A stretch of 64,000 bases of DNA from Thermoactinomyces mirandus (lineage in GTDB: Bacteria > Bacillota > Bacilli > Thermoactinomycetales > Thermoactinomycetaceae), in assembly GCF_013868055.1 (NCBI RefSeq), contig NZ_JACEOL010000006.1, positions 45,191 through 109,190 of the forward strand. Reading direction: 5' to 3'. A model generated the notes under the pieces. The model did no database searches. It saw only the letters and a program-made list of their open reading frames with translations, and was not told where the DNA came from. A program made the position numbers and the translations under genes. The first letter of the stretch is position 1, and each line of letters starts with the position of its first letter. Shown piece after piece: positions 54,110 through 62,951 of the stretch.

Positions 54110-55423
54110 TTACTTGTTGCCGGCAGTAATTACATCATAAACCAATACAGGCACCTGCACCGGTTCCCGGGAGATGGTAAACGCATTGTAAATTTTTCCA
54201 GTTACATCAGATACCGATTCCCGATTGCTGTAAATCGTCACAAGGGATTCGCCTTTTTTCACCGGATCGCCGATTTTCTTGTTTAATACCAGACCGACTG
54301 CCAAATCGATCTCTGACTCTTTCGTCGCGCGTCCTGCCCCCAGCATCATGGCTGCCGTTCCAATTTGATTGGCGGTAATTGCCGACACGATTCCATCCTC
54401 TTTTGCTTCCACTTCCATCACATACCCTGCGGTTAACAGCTTTTCCGGATGATCGGCACAAGAATCGTCTCCGCCCTGGGCTCGCAAAAACTGTTTGAAT
54501 TTTTCCAGCGCTTTTCCGCTTTCAATCACTTCCTCCAGCATGTTCCGGGCTTCCGCAGGCGTTTGGGCTTTTCCGGCGAGGCAGATCATATGGCTGCCCA
54601 GCGTAAGGCAAAGTTCTTTCAAATCAGCCGGGCCTTCCCCTTTCAAGGTATCAATCGCCTCTTTTACCTCCAGCGCATTGCCAACGGCATAGCCAAGCGG
54701 CTGGCTCATGTCGGAAATGACTGCCATGACCTTTCTGCCCACACGCTTGCCGATCTCAACCATCTCTTCTGCCAGCCTGCGCGCATCATCAATATTTTTC
54801 ATGAATGCTCCGGCACCCAGCTTCACATCCAGCACAATCGCGTCTGAACCCGAAGCAATTTTCTTGCTCATAACAGAGCTGGCAATAAGCGGAATCGAAT
54901 TTACCGTCCCGGTCACATCACGCAAAGCATATAGCTTTTTGTCAGCGGGAGTCAGATTGCCGGACTGGCCGATCACCGCGATCCTGTTTTCATTTACCAG
55001 ACGAATAAATTCTTTATTGTCCACTTCCACATGAAAGCCGGGAATCGACTCCAGTTTATCAATTGTACCTCCGGTGTGCCCCAGGCCCCGCCCGGACATT
55101 TTGGCTACCGGAACACCAACCGCGGCAACGAGCGGTGCCAGTACCAGGGTCGTCGTGTCGCCGACACCTCCGGTACTGTGCTTGTCCACTTTAATCCCTT
55201 TGATGGTCGACAAGTCAATCTGCTCGCCGGATTTGACCATTTCCATTGTCAATTGGGCTGTCTCTTCCGGTGACATCCCCTGAAAGTAAACCGCCATCAA
55301 AAATGATGCCATTTGGTAATCAGGAATATCTCCTTCGGTATAACCTTTGATCAAAAAACGAATTTCTTCTTCTGTCAGGGATTGCCCGTCTCTCTTTTTC
55401 TCAATCAGATCGATCATCCGCAT
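54110..55423 (-). CDS. pdp: Pyrimidine-nucleoside phosphorylase
   Basis: Pdp phosphorolyses uridine, thymidine and related nucleosides. The 437-residue protein carries [36 protein letters not shown], and [11 protein letters not shown], all phosphate- and sugar-binding signatures of the family. The C-terminal barrel-like domain is complete. The ATG at 55423 is 8 bases after AAAGGAGG; ATG at 55417 is also possible. It heads the operon with deoC and cdd. Confidence 0.96.
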   Translation of the reverse strand: MRMIDLIEKKRDGQSLTEEEIRFLIKGYTEGDIPDYQMASFLMAVYFQGMSPEETAQLTMEMVKSGEQIDLSTIKGIKVDKHSTGGVGDTTTLVLAPLVAAVGVPVAKMSGRGLGHTGGTIDKLESIPGFHVEVDNKEFIRLVNENRIAVIGQSGNLTPADKKLYALRDVTGTVNSIPLIASSVMSKKIASGSDAIVLDVKLGAGAFMKNIDDARRLAEEMVEIGKRVGRKVMAVISDMSQPLGYAVGNALEVKEAIDTLKGEGPADLKELCLTLGSHMICLAGKAQTPAEARNMLEEVIESGKALEKFKQFLRAQGGDDSCADHPEKLLTAGYVMEVEAKEDGIVSAITANQIGTAAMMLGAGRATKESEIDLAVGLVLNKKIGDPVKKGESLVTIYSNRESVSDVTGKIYNAFTISREPVQVPVLVYDVITAGNK

Positions 55424-56108
55424 CTTCATTGCCTCCTTTATTCCTGATTGCAAAACAGTTCACCATAGTTCGGACTATAGGGAAACATTCAAGAAGATAA
55501 TTTTTAATTTTCACCTTGCAGGGAAAAAACAGGAACGCTCCAGCGGTAGATTCATGGCGGGCTCTTCACCTGCTCACGCTTGGACAGTTTGGACCACTTT
55601 CCCCTCCATCGATCGCTTCCCTTTGTAGCAGCATTGATATCACTCTGCTTGAAAAAACTTTCTTAAATTTAGCGACAAGTTCATTTATATATGTTGGAGA
55701 AAAACAAAATTCTATCAATGACAACGGTTCCAGCTAAAAAAACCAAATGAATATGCCGTAAATATATTGTAAACCACTTGATAAAAAATGTAAAAAACGG
55801 GACACATTCAAGCCAGCCGGTGCAGCAGGAACCTTTTTTCCCGGGTGGGACTGTCCGGCTCAGTTTCTCAGATTTAACAATTAAAGATTCGGTTCCCTGA
55901 TCTGTCTCAGCTTGCTTTAACAACAGGCAGCCATGTACACAGACGGGAAAATAATCAAAGTTGATTTTTTTCAAAAATAACTTCTACTTGATAACACAAC
56001 AAATAATCCATTTAATTTATAAAAAATCAACATATTTTTCTTATAATATTATAAATTATAGATATATAATACAAAGTTGATTATTCATTTTTTAGGAGGT
56101 CAACAGTA
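55424..56108. other. Intergenic region between pdp and the acyl-CoA synthetase gene
   Basis: About 685 bases. The right 130 bases are very AT-rich (several TATAAT-like boxes around 56040-56075) and end in AGGAGGTCAACAGTA before the synthetase start. The left part holds the pdp promoter region. No gene is supported here. Confidence 0.5.
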
Positions 56109-57641
56109 ATGAATTTTTTTGATCTGCCTCTGGGACAAATCCTGCACAAGCGGGCCAGACAGTACAAACGGTTGGAAGCCATTGTCGGCCCCAGACGGAG
56201 ATTGACGTACGAAGAATACGATAAACTGTCCAACCAGGTCGCCCACTATCTTTTGTCACTGGGAATCAAAAAAGGCGACCGGGTAGCAATCATTCCTGAG
56301 ACAAACATCACGTATCCGCTGCTCCTTATGGGGACGCTGAAAATCGGAGCCGTAGTTGTCACGCTGAACTGGCGTTGGACACAAGATTTGCTGAATGACG
56401 TGATTTCAGACGTGGAACCGAAAATCCTCTTTTATGATGAGAGTTTCACAGATCTTGTCTATTCGCTGCAAGTGCCGGAACAGACCCGTTTGGTACAATC
56501 TTCGCATCAGGTGGATCTGGAACCCGAGTTTGCCAAAAATCTGGCTGCTCTGCCAACTACATACCCCGAAGCAGATGTAACTTCGGAAGACCTTGCGATA
56601 ATCGCCTATACATCGGGAACCACGGGAAAACCCAAAGGTGTCGTGTTGACCCATGCCAATTTGCATGCATCCGGATTAAACAACGGCCTGACCGGTTGTT
56701 ACCGGTTTACCCAACGCGTATTGATTCCGACCATGCTGGGGCACATTTCATCCATATCCATTCTCACCTTCCAAAGCATGATCGGGTTTACCGTAATTTT
56801 TATGCCAGAATTGACTCCCCATATTCTGCTGGAAACGATTGAACGGGAAAAAATCAATATCATGTTTGTTCCTCCGCAATTCCTGAGACTGATTTTGCCG
56901 ATGATCTATAAATCGGAGTATGTGCTGACTTCCCTGACCGAAATCCAGACGGGCGGTTCGCTTGTTCCCCGTTCGCTGATTGAGGATTACGAGCAACTGG
57001 GCTTCCGTATTTCGATTATCTATGGCGCAACGGAAAGCGCGGGAGCCGGCTGCTACTGGAGTCCGGTGATGGGCATGGAGCACGCAAACTCCGCCGGACG
57101 GCCATATCTTTTTGATGTGGCAATTTTTGACCGTGAGACAAGAGAAATGCTTCCTGCCGGGAAAATCGGCGAGATTGCCTTCAAGGGCCCCATGGTATTC
57201 AAGGAATATTGGCATGATCCTGTCGAAACAAAAAAAGCCAAATATCAGGAATGGTTTCTCACCGGAGATGCCGGCTATATGGATAAAAACGAGTATGTCC
57301 ACATTGTCGACCGCTACAAGGATGTGATTTTCTTTGGCGGAGTGGGAGCCATTTTCCCAAGCAAGGTGGAAGGAGTCATCAAACAGATGGAGGAAGTTGC
57401 CGATGCCGCCCTGGTTGGCCTCCATCACGAAAAATGGGGAGAAATCCCCTGTGCTTTTGTTGTGCCGGCGCCGGAAAGCGATCTTGCACGGGAAAAGGTA
57501 TTTGCCCATGTCTATTCACAACTGCCCAAGCACAATCTCGTCGATGTGATTTTTGTGGATGACCTGCCGCGCAATGCATTGGGAAAAGTAGACAAACCTT
57601 TATTGAAGAAGAATCATAAACCGGATTTAAAGAATTTGTAA
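56109..57641 (+). CDS. AMP-dependent acyl-CoA synthetase/ligase
   Basis: A 510-residue adenylate-forming enzyme that activates a carboxylic acid with ATP and CoA. It has the phosphate loop AYTSGTTGKPKGVVLTH near residues 163-179, IYGATESAG, the hinge region FLTGDAGYMDKNEYVHIVDRYKD and the catalytic-lysine region LPRNALGKVDKPLL. The loop that follows the hinge reads FFGGVGAIFPSKVE, unlike the common GGENIYP or GGFNVYP. The substrate is unknown; medium- or long-chain fatty acids are likely. The ATG at 56109 follows AGGAGGTCAACAGTA. Confidence 0.9.
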   Translation: MNFFDLPLGQILHKRARQYKRLEAIVGPRRRLTYEEYDKLSNQVAHYLLSLGIKKGDRVAIIPETNITYPLLLMGTLKIGAVVVTLNWRWTQDLLNDVISDVEPKILFYDESFTDLVYSLQVPEQTRLVQSSHQVDLEPEFAKNLAALPTTYPEADVTSEDLAIIAYTSGTTGKPKGVVLTHANLHASGLNNGLTGCYRFTQRVLIPTMLGHISSISILTFQSMIGFTVIFMPELTPHILLETIEREKINIMFVPPQFLRLILPMIYKSEYVLTSLTEIQTGGSLVPRSLIEDYEQLGFRISIIYGATESAGAGCYWSPVMGMEHANSAGRPYLFDVAIFDRETREMLPAGKIGEIAFKGPMVFKEYWHDPVETKKAKYQEWFLTGDAGYMDKNEYVHIVDRYKDVIFFGGVGAIFPSKVEGVIKQMEEVADAALVGLHHEKWGEIPCAFVVPAPESDLAREKVFAHVYSQLPKHNLVDVIFVDDLPRNALGKVDKPLLKKNHKPDLKNL

Positions 57642-57715
57642 TTCAACCACAATATAAAGAATCAGCCTCTATATCAAGGAATTTGCAAGCAATCGGAGAG
57701 TAAAATAGATAAGGT

Positions 57716-58520
57716 TCATATGCTCATATTAATCCAAGTTAAGGCAAAATAATCGACTTGGGGGAAAACAAAAGATGCACGTGAGCCGTAGTTGCAGCGG
57801 ATCAGGGCGTTTTTCCTGTTGATTTTCTTCCCGTACAAGAGGGAATCTGCCACGTTTTTGCATCGTCCTGCCAATGAAAATGGTATTATAAATCAACTGT
57901 TTGAAATTCTGCCAAGCTTTTGCCGCAAATTTACAGCAAAATATCATTCCCATTCTAAAAAAACCGGATTGACTTTCCTTCAATCCGGTTCTTTCTCTTT
58001 AATTTACAGAATCTTAACTTTTGCACCGGTGCGGGCAAGCGGTCGGTCAGACGGCGGCGTCTACTTTGCGCGACTTTGCTTCCTCTGGCCAATTTTGCGG
58101 CTTTGTCTACTCCTTTTGTTCCGACAATAGCCAGGACAAATTCTCCTGCGGCATAGCCAAACCATTCCGCGCGGCTCTTGGAATCTCCATGAACAACATC
58201 TCTCATCCATGATTCGGAAATGGCTTGCCAAATCGCTTTTCCCGTTTCAACAGGATGCGTGACGGCATGGATGATGCCCATGAAGCTGTCGATCGGGTTC
58301 GTCAACATGTCCCAGATTCCAGTTACCGTATCCACAAACAGTTTGCCAAACCCCTTGAAGAAGTGGCCGACGACAATGACTACGGAAGTGAGCAGGGCCA
58401 GGATTTTTTCAATCCCTTCCCAAAAAGCGGAGGCTGTTTCTTTTGTCCATTCCTTTGCGGCGGAAATCTTTTCTTCCAACTTCCAACCATTAGAAACAGT
58501 CTCTGTAATCCAATCCCAGG
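57716..58520 (-). pseudogene. Polymorphic toxin remnant (pretoxin region), fused to an IS110 fragment
   Basis: A minus-strand frame (57955-58515) encodes DWITETVSNGWKLEEKIS and AAKEWTKETASAFWEGIEKI, matching residues just after the signal peptide of the intact toxin at 59863. It then reads AEWFGYAAGEFVLAIVGTK and RLTDRLPAPVQK, shared with the remnant at 62658. It stops in a hairpin with a T-run (57957-57992). A further frame to 57716 (ADSLLYGKKINRKN) continues the homology. The 5' end with the signal peptide is missing: similarity ends at about 58520, where transposase sequence begins. It is not expected to give a working toxin. Confidence 0.75.
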
Positions 58521-58923
58521 ATCAGCACAAATGCTAACGATTCCTGGTGTAGGATTTATCACTGTTGCAAGTTTTCTGTCGGAGGTCGGAGACCTCCAAC
58601 GTTATGAACATTCCCGTCAAATCCAAAAGTTAGCAGGGTTGAGTCTGAACGAAAATAGCTCAGGTAAGCGCAAGGGCAGAACACGAATCACGAATAGAGG
58701 TCTGCCACGCTTACGAGCATTACTGTTTCGATGTGCTTTGTCACTTGTAGCCAAAAACCCAGAGTTTAAAGCTCCTCATGCTTATTTTACAAAGCGTACA
58801 AACAACCCATTGCATAGAAAGCAGTCATTAATTGCTTTATGTTGCAAGCTCATTCGTATTTTGTTCGTACTCGGACGTAAACAAATCCCCTATGATCCTG
58901 CAAAGCTACAAGAAGCTTTGTAA
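58521..58923 (+). mobile_element. IS110-family transposase, C-terminal fragment
   Basis: The plus-strand frame reads SAQMLTIPGVGFITVASFLS, FSRQIQKLAGLSLNENSSGK-like sequence, and a C-terminal IRILFVLGRKQIPYDP tail. This is the Transposase_20 domain of IS110/IS1111 elements. The N-terminal DEDD catalytic domain (about 250 residues) is absent, so it cannot transpose by itself. The left end fuses directly to a toxin body at about 58520. The stop is TAA at 58921-58923. About 350 bases of non-coding sequence follow. Confidence 0.85.
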
Positions 58924-59340
58924 CAGGCTCAATTACAGAAAGTAGCTTAACTTCACTTTTCTTGTTTTCTTCAAAAGGATGAAGCGCGGAGAAGCTGAGC
59001 TAATTGATTCCATTTGGGCATAGACCCTGACTAGGAGCTTATTCAGCCTCCACCCCAAGGAAGGTAGGACGAAGGAATGTAGGGACATTGATCCTGTGAG
59101 ACATGGGAGGGGAAACTTCTTGGTCATTGTGGAGTTCCACTAGCGCTCACATATTTTTACAAATAGGGCGTAGCCCTTATTTGGATAGTTCCACTCTTTT
59201 TAATACATTTATTCAATGTATATCCTTACTTGCTACGGACTTCATTTTCAAACATGGAGAAAACAAGAGAATGAATGAGAAATCTTTAATTTATAGAGGG
59301 AGGAATTGATGTCATTATCTGAATTTCGATCTAAACTAAA
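58924..59340 (+). other. Non-coding region after the IS110 fragment
   Basis: About 417 bases between the transposase fragment and the immunity-like gene. It has no supported frame and includes a purine-rich stretch (near 59058-59115). In IS1111-type elements the bridge RNA lies downstream of the transposase, so part of this region may be the remnant right end and its RNA. I could not define the element's terminus. Confidence 0.45.
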
Positions 59341-59847
59341 TCAGTCCCACCACTTTTCCAGTTCCTTAATATATTCTTTATCTTTCGTTACAATAATATT
59401 AAAAGGGAAATCATCCAGACCAATAAAAATGGACTGGTTTTTACGTCTAAATAAGAGACCTTGATCAGCCTCTACTTTATACTTGTTTTCAAATGTTTCT
59501 GATGAACTTTTTACTTCAATGCAGGCAGCATCATTCTTCATAAAAACATCATACAGATATAAATTGGTTGAATCTTCCATTTCTTCGTATCCATCAAATT
59601 TGAACCAACCTCTCTGTAGGATAATACTAAATACTTCGTCATAATATGATCCATAATTCTCTGCAATTCCTTCTATCCGGAAAAATTGACTTTTACCTAC
59701 TTTTAAATAAACTTCGGTACATGAATAAGTATCTTGGTATACTTTATTTTTAGTAGCTTGGAACAAATAGATTTCAATTTTATTTGCATTATTTAGTTCT
59801 TTTACCATCTCTTTATTTATCTTTAAATCGAAAACTTTATATTCCAA
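59341..59847 (-). CDS. Candidate immunity protein of the intact toxin
   Basis: A 168-residue acidic protein without signal sequence (IEIYLFQATKNKVYQDTYSC, FSIILQRGWFKFDGYEEMED, NIIVTKDKEYIKELEKWW). I do not recognise its family. It begins 15 bases after the toxin stop, probably with TTG at 59847 after GGGGTGAGA. Size, charge and place directly 3' of the variable tip are what immunity proteins of polymorphic toxins show; the role is inferred from this. Confidence 0.65.
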   Translation of the reverse strand: MEYKVFDLKINKEMVKELNNANKIEIYLFQATKNKVYQDTYSCTEVYLKVGKSQFFRIEGIAENYGSYYDEVFSIILQRGWFKFDGYEEMEDSTNLYLYDVFMKNDAACIEVKSSSETFENKYKVEADQGLLFRRKNQSIFIGLDDFPFNIIVTKDKEYIKELEKWWD

Positions 59848-59862
59848 TCTGATCTCACCCCG

Positions 59863-61203
59863 CTAAGGTTTAAAATGAATATCCTCGTATACTCCATTTA
59901 TTTTTACGTCAATGTTTGTACTACCGTCATTTTTGGTTCTAAATTGTAAAATCAATTCTCCTTTCTCATCTTCAACTCTTGCCCAATCTTTTTTTGGTTT
60001 GTCCCACTGGATCTGCCGACCTTTTGCCAACTGCTTGAAAACTTTCCTTGCTCTTTCTCTTCCACCAGCCATATCCGTATTTATTCTGCTTAAATTCCCT
60101 TTTTTATATTTTGCTACTGGATTATCTCCAAACAATAGATATTCTTTTCCATCAACTGCCTTTATTGTAGCTTTGATTGTTAATGTCGATGAACCACTAC
60201 CTCCACCTTCAGCAGCAAACTTCTGCAACCACTGGCCAAATGGTGTATCTCCAACTCGTTTTGGAGCAGTCATTGCCGCAGAATTTCCGCTTCTTACGAA
60301 AGACTGTGCAAAACTTGGGATGTTCCGGTTATTGATCCATTTGATAATATCGTCCAAATGGCTGCCAACATATTCCCCGCCAAAGACAAGGACAAAACCT
60401 AAACCAGCGGCGATAACAGTTCTCTTCCAATTGATTTTCCCGTTCCTTAATAGATCCCACAAGCTTTGATCGACTCCTGCTCCTACGCCGCCACCGAACA
60501 TTTTCGGAAAGATTCTTCCCAGCCAGGGGATCCTGGTACCCAGCCAACGAACCACGCTGCTCCCGGCAGCCCCTGCACCCGCTGCCCAGCCAAACAGGGC
60601 GGAAATTCCTCCTGCAATGCCTCCAATCAACATATCAAGCAACATCTCATCACTAAATAACTCATTTCCTGAAATCAACGATATAAATCCGCTGATGAGC
60701 TCACCCAACAAGATCCCTGCGCCAACAATCAATGCAAGAGGGGCCTCAATGACAAATCCAATCACAGCTATAATGACACCAAGAATACTTAAGATCGTAA
60801 TCACGATTTCCTTATGCTCCAGGATCCAGTTCCATGCAGCCGAAAGGGCATCCACGACGACATCAGCGATCCTGGAGATGACACCGACAATCCCATCCCA
60901 GGCATCTGATGCCGTTTCTTTCATCCAATTCCAGGCGGCAGCAATCTTTTCCTCCGCCCACTTCCAACCCTGAGCTACGGGTTCAGTGATCCAGTCCCAG
61001 GTTCCGGTTTCTTCCTGTGTATTTTGCTGGATCAACTCTGTATTCTCTTGAGGTTCAGGGATCCGGTCATACTGCCCGAAATCTTCTTGTATCTCCGGAA
61101 CCTGAAAGCCTCTGTCGGCAAAAACTTCTGCAGGAAACAAGCAATTCATGCCAACCCATACCAATGAAAAAAGAATCATAAAATGCCTGGGAACTTTCCC
61201 CAT
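59863..61203 (-). CDS. Secreted polymorphic toxin, complete, with novel-looking C-terminal domain
   Basis: A 446-residue protein. A signal peptide (FMILFSLVWVGMNCLF, cleavage likely after AEVFA near residue 29) is followed by a Gln/Glu-rich linker and a Trp-rich repeat (WDWITEPVAQGWKWAEEKIA). Next come a strong hydrophobic segment (about residues 130-185) and a Gly/Ala-zipper body (GGIAGGISALFGWAAGAGAA, FGGGVGAGVDQSLWDLL). A conserved hinge (APKRVGDTPFGQWLQKFAAE, then GGG) leads into a unique 105-residue tip. The tip (ATIKAVDGKEYLLFGDNPVA, RERARKVFKQLAKGRQIQWD) is basic; I do not recognise its fold, and the activity is unknown. A TATAAT box lies at 61252-61257. The ribosome site before the ATG at 61203 is weak, so the start is uncertain. 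Confidence 0.8.
   Translation of the reverse strand: MGKVPRHFMILFSLVWVGMNCLFPAEVFADRGFQVPEIQEDFGQYDRIPEPQENTELIQQNTQEETGTWDWITEPVAQGWKWAEEKIAAAWNWMKETASDAWDGIVGVISRIADVVVDALSAAWNWILEHKEIVITILSILGVIIAVIGFVIEAPLALIVGAGILLGELISGFISLISGNELFSDEMLLDMLIGGIAGGISALFGWAAGAGAAGSSVVRWLGTRIPWLGRIFPKMFGGGVGAGVDQSLWDLLRNGKINWKRTVIAAGLGFVLVFGGEYVGSHLDDIIKWINNRNIPSFAQSFVRSGNSAAMTAPKRVGDTPFGQWLQKFAAEGGGSGSSTLTIKATIKAVDGKEYLLFGDNPVAKYKKGNLSRINTDMAGGRERARKVFKQLAKGRQIQWDKPKKDWARVEDEKGELILQFRTKNDGSTNIDVKINGVYEDIHFKP
60200..60342. repeat. 143-bp identical repeat, copy 1 (toxin hinge)
   Basis: Identical to 63858-64000 over 143 bases, encoding NRNIPSFAQSFVRSGNSAAM and the hinge up to AEGGG. Identity starts exactly where the toxin tips diverge and continues at least to the window edge. 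It is a likely recombination handle for exchanging tips. Confidence 0.95.
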
Positions 61204-61291
61204 ATCCGTCTGTTGAAGCTCCTCTCAGAAGATTAAAAAGATTATCCTGAAATTATATACTTCATTTTATAATATTTTCCGTTAATTTAGT

Positions 61292-61714
61292 CTACTGTGG
61301 CAATTTCCATTTTAGGAAATATAATGAGTGAACGGAATCCAAGTTAAAGAACCCATTCTTTTTCACCTTAAGATCATCGAAATCAATGAGATACCAAGCA
61401 ATCTCCCTCATTTCATCCAACAAGGTCAAATAAAACTCCACCCTCTGCTGATACACGTAATCCCTCAATACACAATACTTGTCTTCTTCGCAAATCTCAC
61501 AGGTTCCGAAAACTTCAAAGTCCTGCAGGCTGACACGGTCTAACACTTCTACTTCGATTTGACTAAGTGGTAGCCAGACAGCGTTGGAATGGTTCGCTGG
61601 CGTTAATTCCATGGCTTTTTGCCCCCAACCACTCACGATTGGTACCCATCCTTTGTCATCGGCTAACGACTCAGGCATTTGGACTTTGACACGTTGTCAT
61701 GGTTCAATTTTCAT
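61292..61714 (-). pseudogene. Small gene with in-frame stop at codon 6
   Basis: AAGGAGAGGAAAACCG precedes ATG at 61714, then AAA ATT GAA CCA and TGA at 61697-61699. The same frame goes on with QRVKVQMPESLADDKGWVPI, WLPLSQIEVEVLDRVSLQDF and ends at 61292. An internal ATG at 61678 could give 128 residues, but has no ribosome site. The WLPLSQIEVE part recalls small proteins of phages and mobile elements; I do not recognise the C-terminal half (CEICEEDKYCVLRDYVYQQR). It lies between two toxin units. Confidence 0.6.
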
Positions 61715-61803
61715 CGGTTTTCCTCTCCTTTTGCCTTGCAGGCCGTTTTCTTCTTATTTTAGAAGGGTTCCATTGATAGAAAAACGGGGAGACACGCTCC
61801 CCG

Positions 61804-62050
61804 CTACTCTTTCAACTCCTCCAGGTGTTCCCCGGATACCGCCTTGATTGGTTCCCCCCAAGGATTCTTCTCCTCCTGTGCCAAGGGTTGCACTTTTTCG
61901 ACGGGTACCGCTTTGGTGGTTTCCCCGTCGTTGTAATAGGTTGGGTCGCCATCCACCTGTTCCTGCGTATAAACTCCGGCTTCTGTTAGGTCTTGTGTAT
62001 GCCCATGGCAGCGGGGTTTCCACCACCAGATGGTGCATGGATGCTCACTC
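61804..62050 (-). pseudogene. Small Trp-rich protein remnant lacking a start
   Basis: The minus frame reads CTIWWWKPRCHGHTQDLTEA, then GVYTQEQVDGDPTYYNDGET, KAVPVEKVQPLAQEEKNPWG, and stops at 61804-61806. No start codon exists in this frame after the upstream TAA. An ATG one frame away, just where CCATGCACC occurs near 62028, suggests a one-base loss soon after the start. The type resembles small phage or mobile-element proteins, recognised only in general. Function is unknown. Confidence 0.55.
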
Positions 62051-62086
62051 CCAGAGGTTTTTTATGGATAGGGACGGTTTCCCGCC

Positions 62087-62118
62087 CCTGTTGTCTTATA
62101 TACCTGTTGTCTTATATA
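62087..62118. repeat. Perfect 16-bp tandem duplication
   Basis: CCTGTTGTCTTATATA occurs twice back to back (62087-62102, 62103-62118). It lies within the 3' end of the barnase-like remnant and adds 16 bases, shifting the frame by one. Confidence 0.95.
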
Positions 62119-62450
62119 TTAAACCATCATTTGAAAAAAGTATCCTGTCACTTCCCCGATATCCCGATTTATAATTGATATCAGCTTCATACCAAATTCT
62201 CCCTGACGCTTCAGGTAATAGCCCCTCTCTATTTTTAAAGACATCCCCCCTATACTTTTCCCTTTAGCAACTTGGTCTAGATTCCCTTTTTTGGATCCCA
62301 ACCTAATTTTCTCGCTTCCGACCTTGTAATAAAGTTATCTGGCAGTTTCCCGTATCTCTCAATATAATCAGCAACTTCATCAAAGCTAGTCAAAACTTTT
62401 CTATTCGCTTTGGTTTGGCTATCCCTGCTCCCCCATCCTTATCATAAGAG
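62090..62450 (-). pseudogene. Barnase-like ribonuclease tip, multiply frameshifted
   Basis: Three minus-strand frames together give a barnase-type guanyl-specific ribonuclease: LTSFDEVADYIERYGKLPDN, ITRSEARKLGWDPKKG, NLDQVAKGKSIGG, then NREGLLPEASGRIWYEADIN and YRGSDRILFSNDGLIYKTT. Frame breaks occur near 62385 (before this domain), in AAAAAAGGG near 62290 and in a run of six G near 62250. The residues matching barnase Arg59, Glu73, Arg83 and Arg87 are readable. The active-site His after IYKTT is gone, replaced after the 16-bp duplication by a stop. No barstar-like immunity gene is seen nearby. The family call rests on the strong order of conserved segments. Confidence 0.8.
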
Positions 62451-62861
62451 AAATCACAATCCAATTTCGGCATCAGCATGGCTGCCAGGTAGCTGTCGGT
62501 GGAGTGATGGGAAGCAAAGGAGCAATCAATATCAATCTTCTTGATGAATTTTACAATCTTGGGAGAGCCAAAGAAGCCCATCCCCAACAAGGAAATACCT
62601 GTTGCGCCGGTGATGAGGGTGTTTTTCCAGTTGATTTTCTGCCCGCGCAAGTAGGACTCAGCCATGTTTCTCCAACCGTTCTTTGCTGAAAAACTTTTGC
62701 ACTGGTGCGGGCAGGCGGTCGGTCAGACGGCGGCTCCTTTTCAAAATTTTGCTTCCTCTGGCCGATTTTGCGGCTTTGTCTACTCCTTTTGTTCCGACAA
62801 TAGCCAGGACAATTTGCCCTGCGGCATAGCCAAACCATTCTGCGCAGCTTCCCTTATCCAC
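62390..62861 (-). pseudogene. Orphan toxin cassette body (pretoxin region) upstream of barnase tip
   Basis: A GTG-started frame (62658-62861) encodes AEWFGYAAGQIVLAIVGTKG and RRLTDRLPAPVQKFFSKERL, stops, and the next frame (62390-62665) reads ESYLRGQKINWKNTLITGAT up to GGAGIAKPKRIEKF. The first part is closely similar to 58030-58150, the second to the INWKRT body of the intact toxin. No signal peptide or promoter precedes it; it looks like an orphan cassette supplying a barnase tip by recombination, now degraded. Confidence 0.7.
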
Positions 62862-62951
62862 AATGATAAAATCTTACTCTTTACTTATATAAAAAAGGGC
62901 ATTGGACCATCCCTGTCCGAAAATAATGTTTTGTTAGATCTTATACATTTC

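Noticed and set aside
62119..62301. Stand-alone 60-residue protein
   Set aside because: It is an out-of-frame mixture: its first part belongs to the barnase frame, and the rest is a shifted reading of the same domain.
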